A DNA stretch of 64,000 bases from CAZZBK01 sp964652155 (GCA_964652155.1 CAZZBK010000002.1:74687-138686), one strand, 5' to 3'. Counted from the first letter of the stretch, positions 53,701-61,702 are shown. A program made the numbers and translations. Notes: generated from the letters alone by a model not told the origin.

Positions 53701-54127
53701 GCTGCAAACCATGCACGGTACGGATGTGATCGAGCGCATCGGCGGCATCGCGAAGATAGCTCAGCAACTCCTCACGCGGGATGCCGCGCAAGCCTTGCTC
53801 ATTGCATTCGTCAAAGCGTTGTTTCAGACTTCGGTCGGCAAGTTCGGTCAGGATGCTGAGTTTGCCATCGAGCATCTCGACCCGTTCGATCGAGAGCACG
53901 AACGGATGTCGTACATCTTTCACGCGATTGAACGCTTTTAACTCACGAACCGCGCGATCTCCGTCGGTCTGCCCGTAAACGATCTTGAGCGCCTTGGGAA
54001 TGCCGCCCGGGACGCGAACCTTCCAGACTTCGCCATAGCCACCGCCGCCAATACGTTCGACGACCTCGTACCCTAGCAGGGTTGAAGGCAGAGTCGGAGC
54101 AGTGTTTGTCGAGGCAACGGATGACAT
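50714..54127 (-). CDS. Ser/Thr protein kinase fused to a tubulin-like domain
   Basis: The protein has 1137 residues. Residues 18-270 are a Hanks-type kinase: GGGGYGEV, catalytic Lys46 in ALKIV, HLDVKPEN with Asp145, DFG at 162-164, APPE in the activation end. About 80 low-complexity residues follow. From about 354 it resembles the bacterial tubulin-like family (PF13809): TLYIGLGGLGATML near 355-368 and the G-box-like SGGSGGGMAIDIAVG at 513-527. The rest (530-1137) is helical with no known domain. It has no membrane segment, so it is cytosolic. It is 34 bases downstream of the AAA gene and 46 bases upstream of the HD-GYP gene, on one strand. GTP binding is uncertain because the G-box is modified. 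The fusion of kinase and tubulin-like parts is read directly in one frame. Confidence 0.82.
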   Translation of the reverse strand: MSSVASTNTAPTLPSTLLGYEVVERIGGGGYGEVWKVRVPGGIPKALKIVYGQTDGDRAVRELKAFNRVKDVRHPFVLSIERVEMLDGKLSILTELADRSLKQRFDECNEQGLRGIPREELLSYLRDAADALDHIRTVHGLQHLDVKPENLLLVGEHVKVADFGLVRALDELTITSQHALTPLYAPPEVFDGHPHSNSDQYSLALVYHEMLTGSLPFVGRTTAQLAAQHIYGRPMLTMLPFTDQAVIARALMKSPAQRFASCRELIESLVKSVPSSLNHPVSTASLPHVADSELRSTVQLAPESLQDADHSLTGEAHRQPRERRRATTQTAKGESRATNLPPVAMDPHRELFRPTLYIGLGGLGATMLQHLKRRLADRFGPRVDMPAMRMLLIDTNAKTVYNALHGDEVSSLTPRDILHLPLNSSSEYRGDARDLLRWLNRRWLYNIPRSLNTEGMRPLGRLAYAAHAQTIWQTIRAALLATCDVHAIDKSSAVSGLDFKNLPPRVYLVTASSGGSGGGMAIDIAVGVRRIMADLGLSDENLQLILAHVSDRRSTTTPLASANSSACLRELFHFSRFGFSDTEPASLPAVSMGVGPMTLPNTYLVHLGEELDDAQFDRRIEMLSEYCYRSSLTTAAGFFDACRASTAEPADQFEPVVRSFSLRTIARSRLEVPASALNALCQTFVDSWRGVNDAIKNFGPPTTSETLIIRGDNSPKQTSKVQMREAAEPFAKSISLSVDGVREMVAGLIRRVTSENELDWIHRQLVDQPPEAFSKTAIELLELPLTALNSRIEPNVKCLAEALNDALDKWFADVLENHPARVSAGQSAVEWFVEHVRLIKRTISDELKQLESQVGQQIERLEMIAPKTIPGLLRSNESNTTKPLPERDCLQLFCKCLIESICLRNALRLINTVSARLAQQSSQLLDLNCDLEHLAKSFTLKSDEAQRDRALKPWYESCPEVAWQLSRVVSQLLAEIERSVEAELFDGKASLRRTIVWDSDTRGRLASAIRAAAHGAVRKLQKQDLVTKGAQAERLEIAEPLRLAAREAMPHWAECGGGLRSLLVLPKQEVTLVECEQILGRTCNVIQDDDDDPVVFYELENIPLRDIANKLSDAHTDIPQLAGRLLTRTDVAWCDLL

Positions 54128-54161
54128 ATACGATGGGTCTGCGGTTCAAGTCGTGTCGCGA

Positions 54162-55490
54162 TCAGTCATTGCCCAGCAGGGTCGTGAAGTAGGTCTTGCA
54201 GGCATGCGTGAGAAAATCGTCGGTCATTTCGAAGGGCAAGTCGTTGTAGTTGCAATAATTGCGGACTTGCAGCAACAGATCGCGGGGATGGCAGCGGCGC
54301 ATCGAGCGTTGATTGCGGCGATAATAGTTTTCCATCAGATGATCGACGACCTCGGCGCGATACTCACACCCCATCGCCTGCGCATAGATGCGAAACAATT
54401 GATGAAATTCTTCAATGCCCGGATCGGTGACTTCAATCTTGTAGGGAATCCGACGCAAGAACGCCTCGTCGACCAGGTCGCGCGGTTCGATATTGGTCGA
54501 GAACACGACCAACTGCTCAAACGGTACTTGGATCTTTTTGCCCGACGCCAGGGTCAGAAAATCGTGCCGAGCCTCGAGTGGGATAATCCACCGGTTGAGC
54601 AATTCGGCAGGGGCAATGCGTTGTCGGCCAAAATCATCAATGAGCAAGCAACCACAATTGCTCTTGAGTTGCAGAGGAGCTTCGCTGGTATTGCTCCGCG
54701 CGTCGTGGCGTATTTCCAAATTGTCCATCGTCAACTCGCCGCCAACAACCACCAGCGGGCGGCGTATCTTGATCCAGCGTCGATCGTATCCCGACTGCTT
54801 CGCCAGTGATTTGCGATCGCTGTCAAAGGGTACATGATAGGCCTGATCGAACAGCTTGATGACCTGGCCCCCTTCGTACAGGACGTGCGGGATCCAGATC
54901 TTTTGCCCAAAACAGGCGGTAATCTTTTTGGCGAGCGTCGACTTGCCGTTGCCCGGCGCGCCGTAGAGAAACATGCCGGCGCCGGAATTGATCGCGGGGC
55001 CCAACTTCTCGAAGATCGAAGCGTCGACCGATATGCCCGAGACGGCCTCTTCGAGTTGCTGACGACGCACCGCCTCGGCGGAAATCGCTTGCGCCTCGAC
55101 GGCGATCACGTAGTCCATGAGCGGCACGGGGGCCGGACCGATGTACGCGCAGGCGGCGATCGCGGCTTGCGCTTGCTTGCGCCCCTGCTCGGTCAAGGTG
55201 TAATAGTAGTCGTTAAACGGCGCGGAACCCGCATGAACGAACACCTGTCTCGTGCGCAGCGAGGCATACACGCTCTCTAAAATACTGAACGGTAGCGCCA
55301 GTTGCTCGGCGATATTGCGGCCACTCGCCGTGCCAGCCATCTGCACGTATTTGACCATCAGCGACTCGATAAACGGCGTGCTGAGTCCGGTCTCTTCGAT
55401 ACTCCGCGGTTCGGTTGGGCAAAACGCCTCGTCCGATAGCAGCGTCGAGAGCAGATCGAGCTCAATATCTTGCGTTTGTGAGACCGGCAT
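54162..55490 (-). CDS. AAA ATPase with N-terminal winged-helix-like region
   Basis: The protein has 442 residues. Residues 30-125 look like winged-helix elements (IEETGLSTPFIESLMVKYVQMAG; RNIAEQLALPFSILESVYASL; FNDYYYTLTEQGRKQA). The AAA core has Walker A GAPGNGKST near 197-205, Walker B CLLIDDFGR, sensor 1 in VVFSTNIEP and the arginine-finger region LRRIPYKIEV. It could be a chaperone-like or conformational ATPase. It heads the minus-strand run with the kinase-tubulin gene. The nearest family, to my eye, is planctomycete AAA proteins of unknown role; I do not recognise it as MoxR or Lon. Confidence 0.83.
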   Translation of the reverse strand: MPVSQTQDIELDLLSTLLSDEAFCPTEPRSIEETGLSTPFIESLMVKYVQMAGTASGRNIAEQLALPFSILESVYASLRTRQVFVHAGSAPFNDYYYTLTEQGRKQAQAAIAACAYIGPAPVPLMDYVIAVEAQAISAEAVRRQQLEEAVSGISVDASIFEKLGPAINSGAGMFLYGAPGNGKSTLAKKITACFGQKIWIPHVLYEGGQVIKLFDQAYHVPFDSDRKSLAKQSGYDRRWIKIRRPLVVVGGELTMDNLEIRHDARSNTSEAPLQLKSNCGCLLIDDFGRQRIAPAELLNRWIIPLEARHDFLTLASGKKIQVPFEQLVVFSTNIEPRDLVDEAFLRRIPYKIEVTDPGIEEFHQLFRIYAQAMGCEYRAEVVDHLMENYYRRNQRSMRRCHPRDLLLQVRNYCNYNDLPFEMTDDFLTHACKTYFTTLLGND

Positions 55491-55768
55491 AACAGGCTCG
55501 ATCGAGAAGGGAGTGAATGGATGCTGACAAATCTAGGTTATGACTAGTGTTTCGCCCGCGAATGTGGACGCGTCGCAGGGTGAGTTGCACGGAGCTGTTT
55601 CGAGATTGCCGATTACCCTCGTGATGCGTTTTATGTCGGAATCGACGATTATCACGGCGGCCTAGCTGCACCGGTGCTCCAAAAGCCGCGAGGGCACGCT
55701 GTCAACACGCTCTTGCGAACTAGAGTTTCTTACCCATTAGAGGATTCATCGCCGATCCGAGAATTGCC
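55491..55768. promoter_or_regulatory. Divergent intergenic region between the AAA and FHA-EAL genes
   Basis: The two transcription units start on opposite sides of this region of 278 bases. A weak TTGCGA/ATTAGA pair 17 bases apart lies before the FHA-EAL ATG. No clear hairpin or repeat is seen. It may carry both promoters and allow joint control. Confidence 0.35.
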
Positions 55769-56884
55769 ATGTTGGTCGCCGACAAAGACGTTACGAAGTC
55801 GATCTGGTTCCTCGTCGGTCAGGTGGACGAGTCTGGTCCCAACCGATGCATTCCGATTCACTCTTCGCCCTACTTAATTGGCCGACGTGCCGATTTAGGC
55901 CTCTGCTTGCCGCGCCGCACCATCTCGACGGTGCATGCCGAGTTGAGCTTCAAAGGGCAAGACGTTTTTGTGCAAGATCTCAACAGCACCAACGGGACCT
56001 ACGTGAACGGTCGGCGGATCAGCGCTCCGACTCAGCTGCATGAGGAAGATCTGCTGCAGATCGCCGACGTGCCCTTTCGCCTTCGTCGACAGGCGGCCAA
56101 TCAACAAGGCCGCACGGTCTCCGAAGATGTTGTGGACCACGCCTTGGCCCTGGTGCAATTCGACAAATTGATGCGCGATCGGGCCGTGGTGCCGTATTTT
56201 CAGTCGATTGTCGAGCTCGAAAACCAACGCCCGATCGGTTATGAGGTGCTGGGGCGGAGCAATCTGTTTGGCCTCGAAAGCCCCTACGCCATGTTCCAGG
56301 CCGCCTCGCGCCTCGATCTGGAACTCGAATTGAGTCGCATGCTCCGCTGGGAAGGGGTGCGAGTGGGCTCGACCGTCGGCGCGCTCAAACATTTGTTCGT
56401 CAACACACACCCCATGGAGTTGAGCAAGCCCGGCTTGATCGACTCACTCGAAGCGGTCCGCAAGATTGACGAATCGCTCGCCTTGACCTTGGAGATCCAC
56501 GAGGCCGCGATCTCGAATCTGACGGAAATGCGCGAGTTACGCGCCCGATTGGCCGAACTCAAAATCGGACTCGCTTTCGATGATTTTGGCGCGGGCCAAG
56601 CCCGGCTCGTCGAATTGGTCGAAGTGCGACCTGATTACCTAAAGTTCGACATGCGCATGATTCGCGATATCGATCAGTCGACGCAGCGGCAGCAGATGTT
56701 GGCTTCGCTGGTGAAGATGACGTCCGAGCTAGGCTGCTTGACGCTGGCCGAGGGGATCGAGACCCTGGGCGAGCACGACGCTTGTCAGGAGTTGGGTTTC
56801 AAGTTGGCGCAAGGCTTTTTGTACGGCAAACCTGCGCCCAGCCACTGTTTCCAAAGCGAGCCGGCGAACTTGACGAGTCGCTAA
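55769..56884 (+). CDS. FHA domain fused to EAL domain (phosphothreonine-binding cyclic-di-GMP phosphodiesterase)
   Basis: The protein has 371 residues. Residues 15-105 are an FHA domain (LIGRRADLGL, Arg39-type ligand; STVHAEL; LNSTNGTYVNGRRI), which binds phosphothreonine. Residues 135-360 are an EAL domain that keeps the catalytic set: Glu159 (YEVLGR), Asn212, Glu242, Asp271-Asp272 (DDFGAG), Lys292, Glu328 (AEGIET), Gln348 (AQGFLYG). EVL replaces EAL, a common variant. It should hydrolyse cyclic-di-GMP and be recruited by a phosphorylated partner; the kinase encoded across the divergent region is a candidate. The stop overlaps the convergent cysNC gene by four bases. Confidence 0.88.
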   Translation: MLVADKDVTKSIWFLVGQVDESGPNRCIPIHSSPYLIGRRADLGLCLPRRTISTVHAELSFKGQDVFVQDLNSTNGTYVNGRRISAPTQLHEEDLLQIADVPFRLRRQAANQQGRTVSEDVVDHALALVQFDKLMRDRAVVPYFQSIVELENQRPIGYEVLGRSNLFGLESPYAMFQAASRLDLELELSRMLRWEGVRVGSTVGALKHLFVNTHPMELSKPGLIDSLEAVRKIDESLALTLEIHEAAISNLTEMRELRARLAELKIGLAFDDFGAGQARLVELVEVRPDYLKFDMRMIRDIDQSTQRQQMLASLVKMTSELGCLTLAEGIETLGEHDACQELGFKLAQGFLYGKPAPSHCFQSEPANLTSR

Positions 56885-58818
56885 CTCACGAGCCCACGCT
56901 CGGTGAGCATCGCCACGATGCGATCGACGCATTGCTCGACGTTCCATTCATGCGTGGGCACAACCAGGTCGGCGTGCGTCGGCGCTTCATAAGGCGCCGA
57001 TACGCCTGGAAACTCGGTCAATTCGCCTTGGTCGGCTCGCACGTACATCCCCTCCGTGTCACGTTGGCGGCAGACCTCGACCGGTGCCGACAAGTGGATT
57101 TCGACAAAGCGGTCTTTACCCACCACCTCGCGAGCTTTCTGACGAAATGCGGCTTCCGGGGCGACAAACGCGCACAGGCAGATCAGCCCGGCATCGTTCA
57201 TAAGCTTGGCCACTTCCATGCTGCGGCGCAAATTTTCGCTCCGCTCGCGCGACGTGAAGCCAAGGTCCTTGCTGATCCCATGCCGCATCTGCTGGCCATC
57301 GAGCACCGTGACGGCGCAGCCCTGATTAAACAGCCGTCGTTCCAAGGCCGCGGCGATCGTCGTTTTGCCGGCACCCGAGAGGCCGGTGATCAGCACGGTG
57401 GCCCCCGGATGCCCGAAGCGACCTTGCCGCTCGACCCGAGTCACTTGACTTCCTTGCGAACCGCCCTGTTCGGCCGTCGAGTCAACGTCCCATAAATCCT
57501 TGACGCCGATCGACGCCTCGCGATCGATGATCATCGCGGCGCCAACCGTGTTGTTGGTGATCCGGTCGACGAAGATAAACGCCCCGGTCAGGCGATTTTT
57601 TCGGTACGGATCGAAACACAACGGCTGATTGAGTTGCAGCGTGCAGCGTCCCACTTCGTTCATTTGCAACTGCGCCGCGTCTTCTCGATGCAGCGAATTG
57701 ACATCGATTCGGTATCTCAACTCGGAGACCGCACCGGTCACGAGCTTGGTCGTGTGTTTAATCCAATACTGTTTGCCGGGCACGAGCGGCTGGTCATTAA
57801 GCCAGACCACCATCGCTTCGACCGTCCGATCGACGCGCGGCGTATTGCCGGGATGCACCAGCATGTCGCCCCGGCTAATGTCGACCTCGTCGGCCAGTGT
57901 GATCGTGATCGACTGCGGAGCAAACGCTTCTTCCAATTCGCCTTCGTAGGTCACGAGTCGGGTCACGCGGCTCTTGCGCCCCGAGGGGAGCACCATCAAC
58001 TCGTCCCCCTGCCGCACGACTCCCGAGGCGATCGTGCCGCAGAAGCCGCGAAAGTTGAGGTCCGGGCGAGTCACATACTGCACCGGATAGCGGAAGTCGA
58101 TCAAGTTGCGATCGGAACCGATGTAGACCGTCTCCAGGTAGTGCATCAGCGTGCCCCCCTGGTACCAACTCATGTGCTCGCTCGGGTCGACAATATTGTC
58201 GCCGCGCAGGGCCGAGACGGGAATGAAGTGCAGGTCGCCCATTTCGAGCTTGGCCGCAAACGCGACGTAATCCTGCTTGATCTTCTCGAACACTTCTTGC
58301 GAGTAGTCGACGAGATCCATTTTGTTGACGGCAACGACCACGTGCTTGATGCCGAGCAGCGAGACGATGAAGCTATGCCGCCGCGTTTGCTGCAACACGC
58401 CGTGTCGGGCGTCGATGAGAATGATCGCCAGGTTGCAGGTGCTCGCCCCGGTGGCCATGTTGCGTGTGTACTGCTCATGACCGGGACAGTCGGCGATAAT
58501 GAATTTGCGCTTGGCCGTCGAGAAATAGCGATAGGCGACGTCGATCGTGATGCCCTGCTCGCGCTCGGCCTTGAGCCCGTCGACCAGCAAGGAGACATCG
58601 ATTTCACCGCCGGCCGAGCTTTTCTTTTCGCTGTCTTTTTTGACCGCCGCGAGTTGGTCCTCGTAGACCATCTTCGAGTCGTGCAACAGTCGTCCGATGA
58701 GCGTGCTCTTGCCGTCGTCGACGCTGCCACAGGTGAGCAGTCGCAGCAGCTCTTTGCGCTCGTGCTGCGCGAGATAGGCCTCGATGTCTTTTTCGATCAG
58801 ATCGGTTTCGTTAAGCAT
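56881..58818 (-). CDS. cysNC: Bifunctional sulfate adenylyltransferase subunit 1/adenylylsulfate kinase
   Basis: The protein has 645 residues. The N-terminal half is a translation-factor-like GTPase: P-loop GSVDDGKSTL, switch DCPGHEQY and NKMD. The C-terminal part is APS kinase with TGLSGAGKTT and FTSRERSENLRRSMEVAK. The first activates sulfate with CysD to make APS; the second phosphorylates it to PAPS. This fusion is the NodQ/CysNC type. An upstream in-frame start at 58881 is open but the ATG at 58818 (MLNETDLIEKDI) is the family start. There is no ribosome-binding site before it, because a repeat sequence begins three bases upstream. It is downstream of cysD on the same strand. Confidence 0.93.
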   Translation of the reverse strand: MLNETDLIEKDIEAYLAQHERKELLRLLTCGSVDDGKSTLIGRLLHDSKMVYEDQLAAVKKDSEKKSSAGGEIDVSLLVDGLKAEREQGITIDVAYRYFSTAKRKFIIADCPGHEQYTRNMATGASTCNLAIILIDARHGVLQQTRRHSFIVSLLGIKHVVVAVNKMDLVDYSQEVFEKIKQDYVAFAAKLEMGDLHFIPVSALRGDNIVDPSEHMSWYQGGTLMHYLETVYIGSDRNLIDFRYPVQYVTRPDLNFRGFCGTIASGVVRQGDELMVLPSGRKSRVTRLVTYEGELEEAFAPQSITITLADEVDISRGDMLVHPGNTPRVDRTVEAMVVWLNDQPLVPGKQYWIKHTTKLVTGAVSELRYRIDVNSLHREDAAQLQMNEVGRCTLQLNQPLCFDPYRKNRLTGAFIFVDRITNNTVGAAMIIDREASIGVKDLWDVDSTAEQGGSQGSQVTRVERQGRFGHPGATVLITGLSGAGKTTIAAALERRLFNQGCAVTVLDGQQMRHGISKDLGFTSRERSENLRRSMEVAKLMNDAGLICLCAFVAPEAAFRQKAREVVGKDRFVEIHLSAPVEVCRQRDTEGMYVRADQGELTEFPGVSAPYEAPTHADLVVPTHEWNVEQCVDRIVAMLTERGLVS

Positions 58819-58962
58819 GATTGAAAAGCGGAAAGCAGAAAGCGGAAAGCCGCCAGGAGTATTCGATGCGCGAGGACTCAATTAAGCTGATGTTTGATGT
58901 TACTTCGGAAGCGTCACGTCAGCGTGAGCCCTCTCACCGCTTTCGGCTCTCCGCTCTCGGCT
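58819..58962. repeat. Inverted repeat filling the cysD-cysNC spacer
   Basis: A left arm near 58823-58851 (aaagcggaaagcag type) and a right arm near 58938-58965 (gctttcggctctccgc type) are imperfect reverse complements of about 28 bases. The whole spacer is built from this unit and about 85 bases between. It abuts the cysD stop and comes within three bases of the cysNC start. Similar gaaagcggaaagc repeats occur in many bacteria. Confidence 0.6.
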
Positions 58963-59871
58963 TTAGAAATAGCCTTCCCGTTTCTTTTGTTCCATCGACG
59001 CTTGTTCATCGTGATCGATGACGCGCCCTTGACGTTCGCTGGTGCGCGCCAACAGCATTTCCTGAATGATCTCGGGGAGCGTTTTGGCCTGCGATTCGAC
59101 CGCGCCGCTGAGCGGGTAGCAACCCAGCGTGCGAAAACGGACCATCTTCATCTCCGGCTTCTCCCCCGGCTTCAAGGGGAAGCGGTCGTCGTCGACCATA
59201 ATCAGGTTGCCGTCCCGATGCACGACCGGCCGCTGGGCCGCAAAATACAACTGCGGAATCGGAATCTTTTCCAGGTGCACGTACTGCCAGACGTCGAGCT
59301 CCGTCCAGTTCGACAGCGGAAACACCCGAATCGATTCCCCCTTGTTGATCTTGCCGTTGTACAGGCTCCACAACTCGGGGCGTTGGTTCTTGGGGTCCCA
59401 CTGGTGGAACTGATCGCGGAACGAATACACACGTTCTTTGGCGCGAGATTTTTCCTCGTCGCGCCGCGCGCCGCCAAACGCCGCATCGAACTTGTGCAGA
59501 TCGAGCGCCTGCTTCAAGGCGACCGTCTTCATAATGTTCGTATGCTTCTGGCTGCCAAACGTGATCGGATTGACTCCCTCGGCGAGCCCTTCCTGATTCA
59601 CGTGGATGATCAGCTTGATGTTGTAGTTCTGCGCGATCCAATCACGAAAGCGATACATATCCTGGAACTTCCAGGTCGTATCGACGTGCATGAGTGGAAA
59701 AGGCAACGGAGCGGGGTGAAACGCCTTCAGAGCCAAGCGAAACATCACCATCGAGTCTTTGCCCAACGAGAACAACATGACCGGGTTCTCAAACTCGGCT
59801 GCGACCTCGCGAATGATGTGGATGCTTTCCGCTTCGAGTTGGCGTAGATGTGTGAGGGAATAGGCAGTCAT
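58963..59871 (-). CDS. cysD: Sulfate adenylyltransferase subunit 2
   Basis: The protein has 302 residues, as is usual. The PAPS-reductase-like fold is marked by LMHVDTTWKFQDMYRFRD, the PP-loop SLGKDSMVMFRL, GGARRDEEKSRAKERVYSFRD and RTLGCYPLSGAVES. It binds ATP and makes APS with CysN. The start is the ATG at 59871; a longer frame to 60174 reads into the rsmG side and lacks family sequence. A repeat separates it from cysNC, but both likely form one transcription unit. Confidence 0.95.
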   Translation of the reverse strand: MTAYSLTHLRQLEAESIHIIREVAAEFENPVMLFSLGKDSMVMFRLALKAFHPAPLPFPLMHVDTTWKFQDMYRFRDWIAQNYNIKLIIHVNQEGLAEGVNPITFGSQKHTNIMKTVALKQALDLHKFDAAFGGARRDEEKSRAKERVYSFRDQFHQWDPKNQRPELWSLYNGKINKGESIRVFPLSNWTELDVWQYVHLEKIPIPQLYFAAQRPVVHRDGNLIMVDDDRFPLKPGEKPEMKMVRFRTLGCYPLSGAVESQAKTLPEIIQEMLLARTSERQGRVIDHDEQASMEQKKREGYF

Positions 59872-59992
59872 GGAAGGATGGCGAAAAGACTCCGTTTTTT
59901 CAGGCTCAATGAACCCGAACCATACCATATTTGTCCCGGACGTGGCTAGTTGTGTGAGCCACCCGGCAGCAAGTACGCCGAGAGAGAGACGC

Positions 59993-60664
59993 TTACTTGC
60001 TAGCGTCGATACTGGTCGGTGGCTGTATTTCGAGCAATACGCTCTCCGACTCGGTGCCGGGCAACGGCCAAGACGATTTTTTACGCAGCTGCAACGTTGA
60101 GAGCAGCCCCGCCTCGCGGGCCTCGCGCCGCTCCTCGGTCCAGGCCGGCCCTTTGATGACCAGCAGCCGACCAAACGCGCCCCAGCATGGCTTGAACCAA
60201 GTCAGCAGCTTCTTGATGGGCGCGACCGCGCGGACCACCAACGCATCGAAATAGTCGAACTTGAGCAACTCTTCAGCCCGGCCGTAATGCACCTGCACCT
60301 GCAACTTCATGCCCCCCACAATATCGTCGAGCACCTTCGCCTTCTTGGCCATCGACTCGGACAGCGTCACATCGAGGTCGGGACGCACGATGGCGAGAAT
60401 AATCCCCGGCACGCCACCCCCCGTCCCCACGTCCATAATCTTGGCGCTCATTTCCAACTGCTCGGCAATTTTCAAGCTGTCCACGACGTCGCGCTGCACG
60501 AACAGATCGTAGGTCGTATGCCGGGTCAGATTGATCTTCGCGTTCCAGTCCCAAAGCCGGTGGACGTAATCGTCGAGTTGGGCCACCTGCGCCGCAGGCA
60601 ATTCGATCGACGAGAGCGACAACGCCGCAGCCAAACTGGAAGATTCCGAGACCGTGTCTGACAT
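59993..60664 (-). CDS. rsmG: 16S rRNA (guanine527-N7)-methyltransferase
   Basis: The protein has 223 residues, the normal length for RsmG/GidB. The SAM-binding motif is AKIMDVGTGGGVPGIILAIVRPD. LWDWNAKINLTR, the RDVVDSL start of the active region and FDALVVRAVAPIKKLLTWF are family marks. It methylates G527 of 16S rRNA. It stands alone upstream of cysD on the same strand (121-base gap to its ATG). Confidence 0.92.
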   Translation of the reverse strand: MSDTVSESSSLAAALSLSSIELPAAQVAQLDDYVHRLWDWNAKINLTRHTTYDLFVQRDVVDSLKIAEQLEMSAKIMDVGTGGGVPGIILAIVRPDLDVTLSESMAKKAKVLDDIVGGMKLQVQVHYGRAEELLKFDYFDALVVRAVAPIKKLLTWFKPCWGAFGRLLVIKGPAWTEERREAREAGLLSTLQLRKKSSWPLPGTESESVLLEIQPPTSIDASK

Positions 60665-60775
60665 CCGCTCGCCTAATTATTGAGGTCTGCGCGGCCTGTG
60701 AGCCAGGGCGGCCATAGGAAGCCCGGTGTTTAAGGGCCTCGCGTTGCTAGCCGGGGCTCATTCGCTGCGCAAGGG

Positions 60776-60814
60776 TCAATCAAGATGGCCATTTTACCGC
60801 TAAACTACACCCCA
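60776..60814 (-). pseudogene. 5' half of a tRNA-like sequence
   Basis: On the minus strand the bases read tggggtg, then a D-arm gttt/aaat with loop agcggta, and then part of an anticodon-arm-like stretch. No complementary 3' stem and no T-arm (ttcgaatc) follows. It looks like a truncated tRNA gene, perhaps left by integration or deletion. The D-arm match could still be chance. Confidence 0.45.
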
Positions 60815-60884
60815 TCTTAGCAAGCGGCCCGGTGCAGTAGCAATCGTTCATCAGGGCACGGTCGGACTTTGCCCTCGATGGCGT

Positions 60885-61571
60885 TCAGTTTGCGCGTGCG
60901 GCCCAAGTCCAGTGCCGATCGCTGCTGGCCTGTACCGTGTTGGGAGCAAAGCCGTGTGCAGCCACGAGTTCGCGCACTTCGTCGAGCGTAAGCGCGGCAT
61001 GTAGCGAGGCGGAGAACATGGCTCGTTGCCGCTCGTTGGCCCCCTCGGTGTAGGTCTCGACAAGCTCGTCGAGTGCGAATCGATTGACCGGGCGGAGCAA
61101 ATCACGAAAGAAAAACAGCCCTCCTGGGGCAACGAGCCGCACCGCCTCGGCAAACACGCAGCGAGGGTCGGGGATGTGATGCACGATGCTGTTGGACATG
61201 ACTGCGGCGAACGAAGCGGCCAAGAGAGGCGATGATTTAGCGTCGACGCAAGCCAGGCGAAGCTGCGATCCCAGTCCGGCACGCTCGATGTTCCGCTCCG
61301 CGACGTCGAGCATCGAACGAGCCAAATCGACCCCCAAGATGCGCCAGCGAGGGTCTCGCCGGGCCAACTCAATCGGAATCAGGCCCGTGCCTGTCCCCAG
61401 GTCGAGCACTTCGCCCCTCGAGGGCTCGCCTCCCCAGGCTGCGATAAAATCGTCGACGAACCGGCGATTGACTTGGCGATGATCGATCGCATCGTAGTCG
61501 AGTGCCTCCTCGGCGGTATCCATCACTTCGTCTTCGAGGACTCGAGGCAACATGAGCAGCACACCATCCAT
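60885..61571 (-). CDS. Class I SAM-dependent methyltransferase
   Basis: The protein has 228 residues from the ATG chosen to begin MDGVLLMLPRVLEDE; another ATG six codons later is nearly equal, and a longer frame to 61823 is unlikely. Rossmann motifs: VLDLGTGTGLIPIELARRDP (motif I), ILGVDLARSMLDVAERN, and VMSNSIVHHIPDP (motif IV). It resembles UbiE-like small-molecule methyltransferases. The substrate is unknown. It stands alone, with the tRNA-like fragment downstream and a divergent promoter region upstream. Confidence 0.83.
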   Translation of the reverse strand: MDGVLLMLPRVLEDEVMDTAEEALDYDAIDHRQVNRRFVDDFIAAWGGEPSRGEVLDLGTGTGLIPIELARRDPRWRILGVDLARSMLDVAERNIERAGLGSQLRLACVDAKSSPLLAASFAAVMSNSIVHHIPDPRCVFAEAVRLVAPGGLFFFRDLLRPVNRFALDELVETYTEGANERQRAMFSASLHAALTLDEVRELVAAHGFAPNTVQASSDRHWTWAARAN

Positions 61572-61672
61572 TGGGGCAGAATCGCACGATGATGTCGCCC
61601 ATTGTGGCGGTCTGGGGCTCCAGACTCTAGATATTGTTGTCCAGGCAGACGCAAAAATCTCACGGCACGGAA

Positions 61673-61702
61673 TTGACGGACGGGTCGGTCGCAGGTTATA
61701 AA
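61673..61702 (+). promoter_or_regulatory. Sigma70-like promoter for the small basic protein gene
   Basis: TTGACG and TATAAA are 18 bases apart. The GTG start lies 43 bases after the -10, with AAGGAG eight bases before the GTG. Confidence 0.6.

Noticed and set aside
60721..60757. GC-rich hairpin between rsmG and the methyltransferase gene
   Set aside because: The pairing gcccgg/ccgggg is imperfect and has no T-run; kept only as a weak note.
60725..60814. Functional tRNA on the minus strand
   Set aside because: No T-arm or closing acceptor stem follows; only the 5' half matches.
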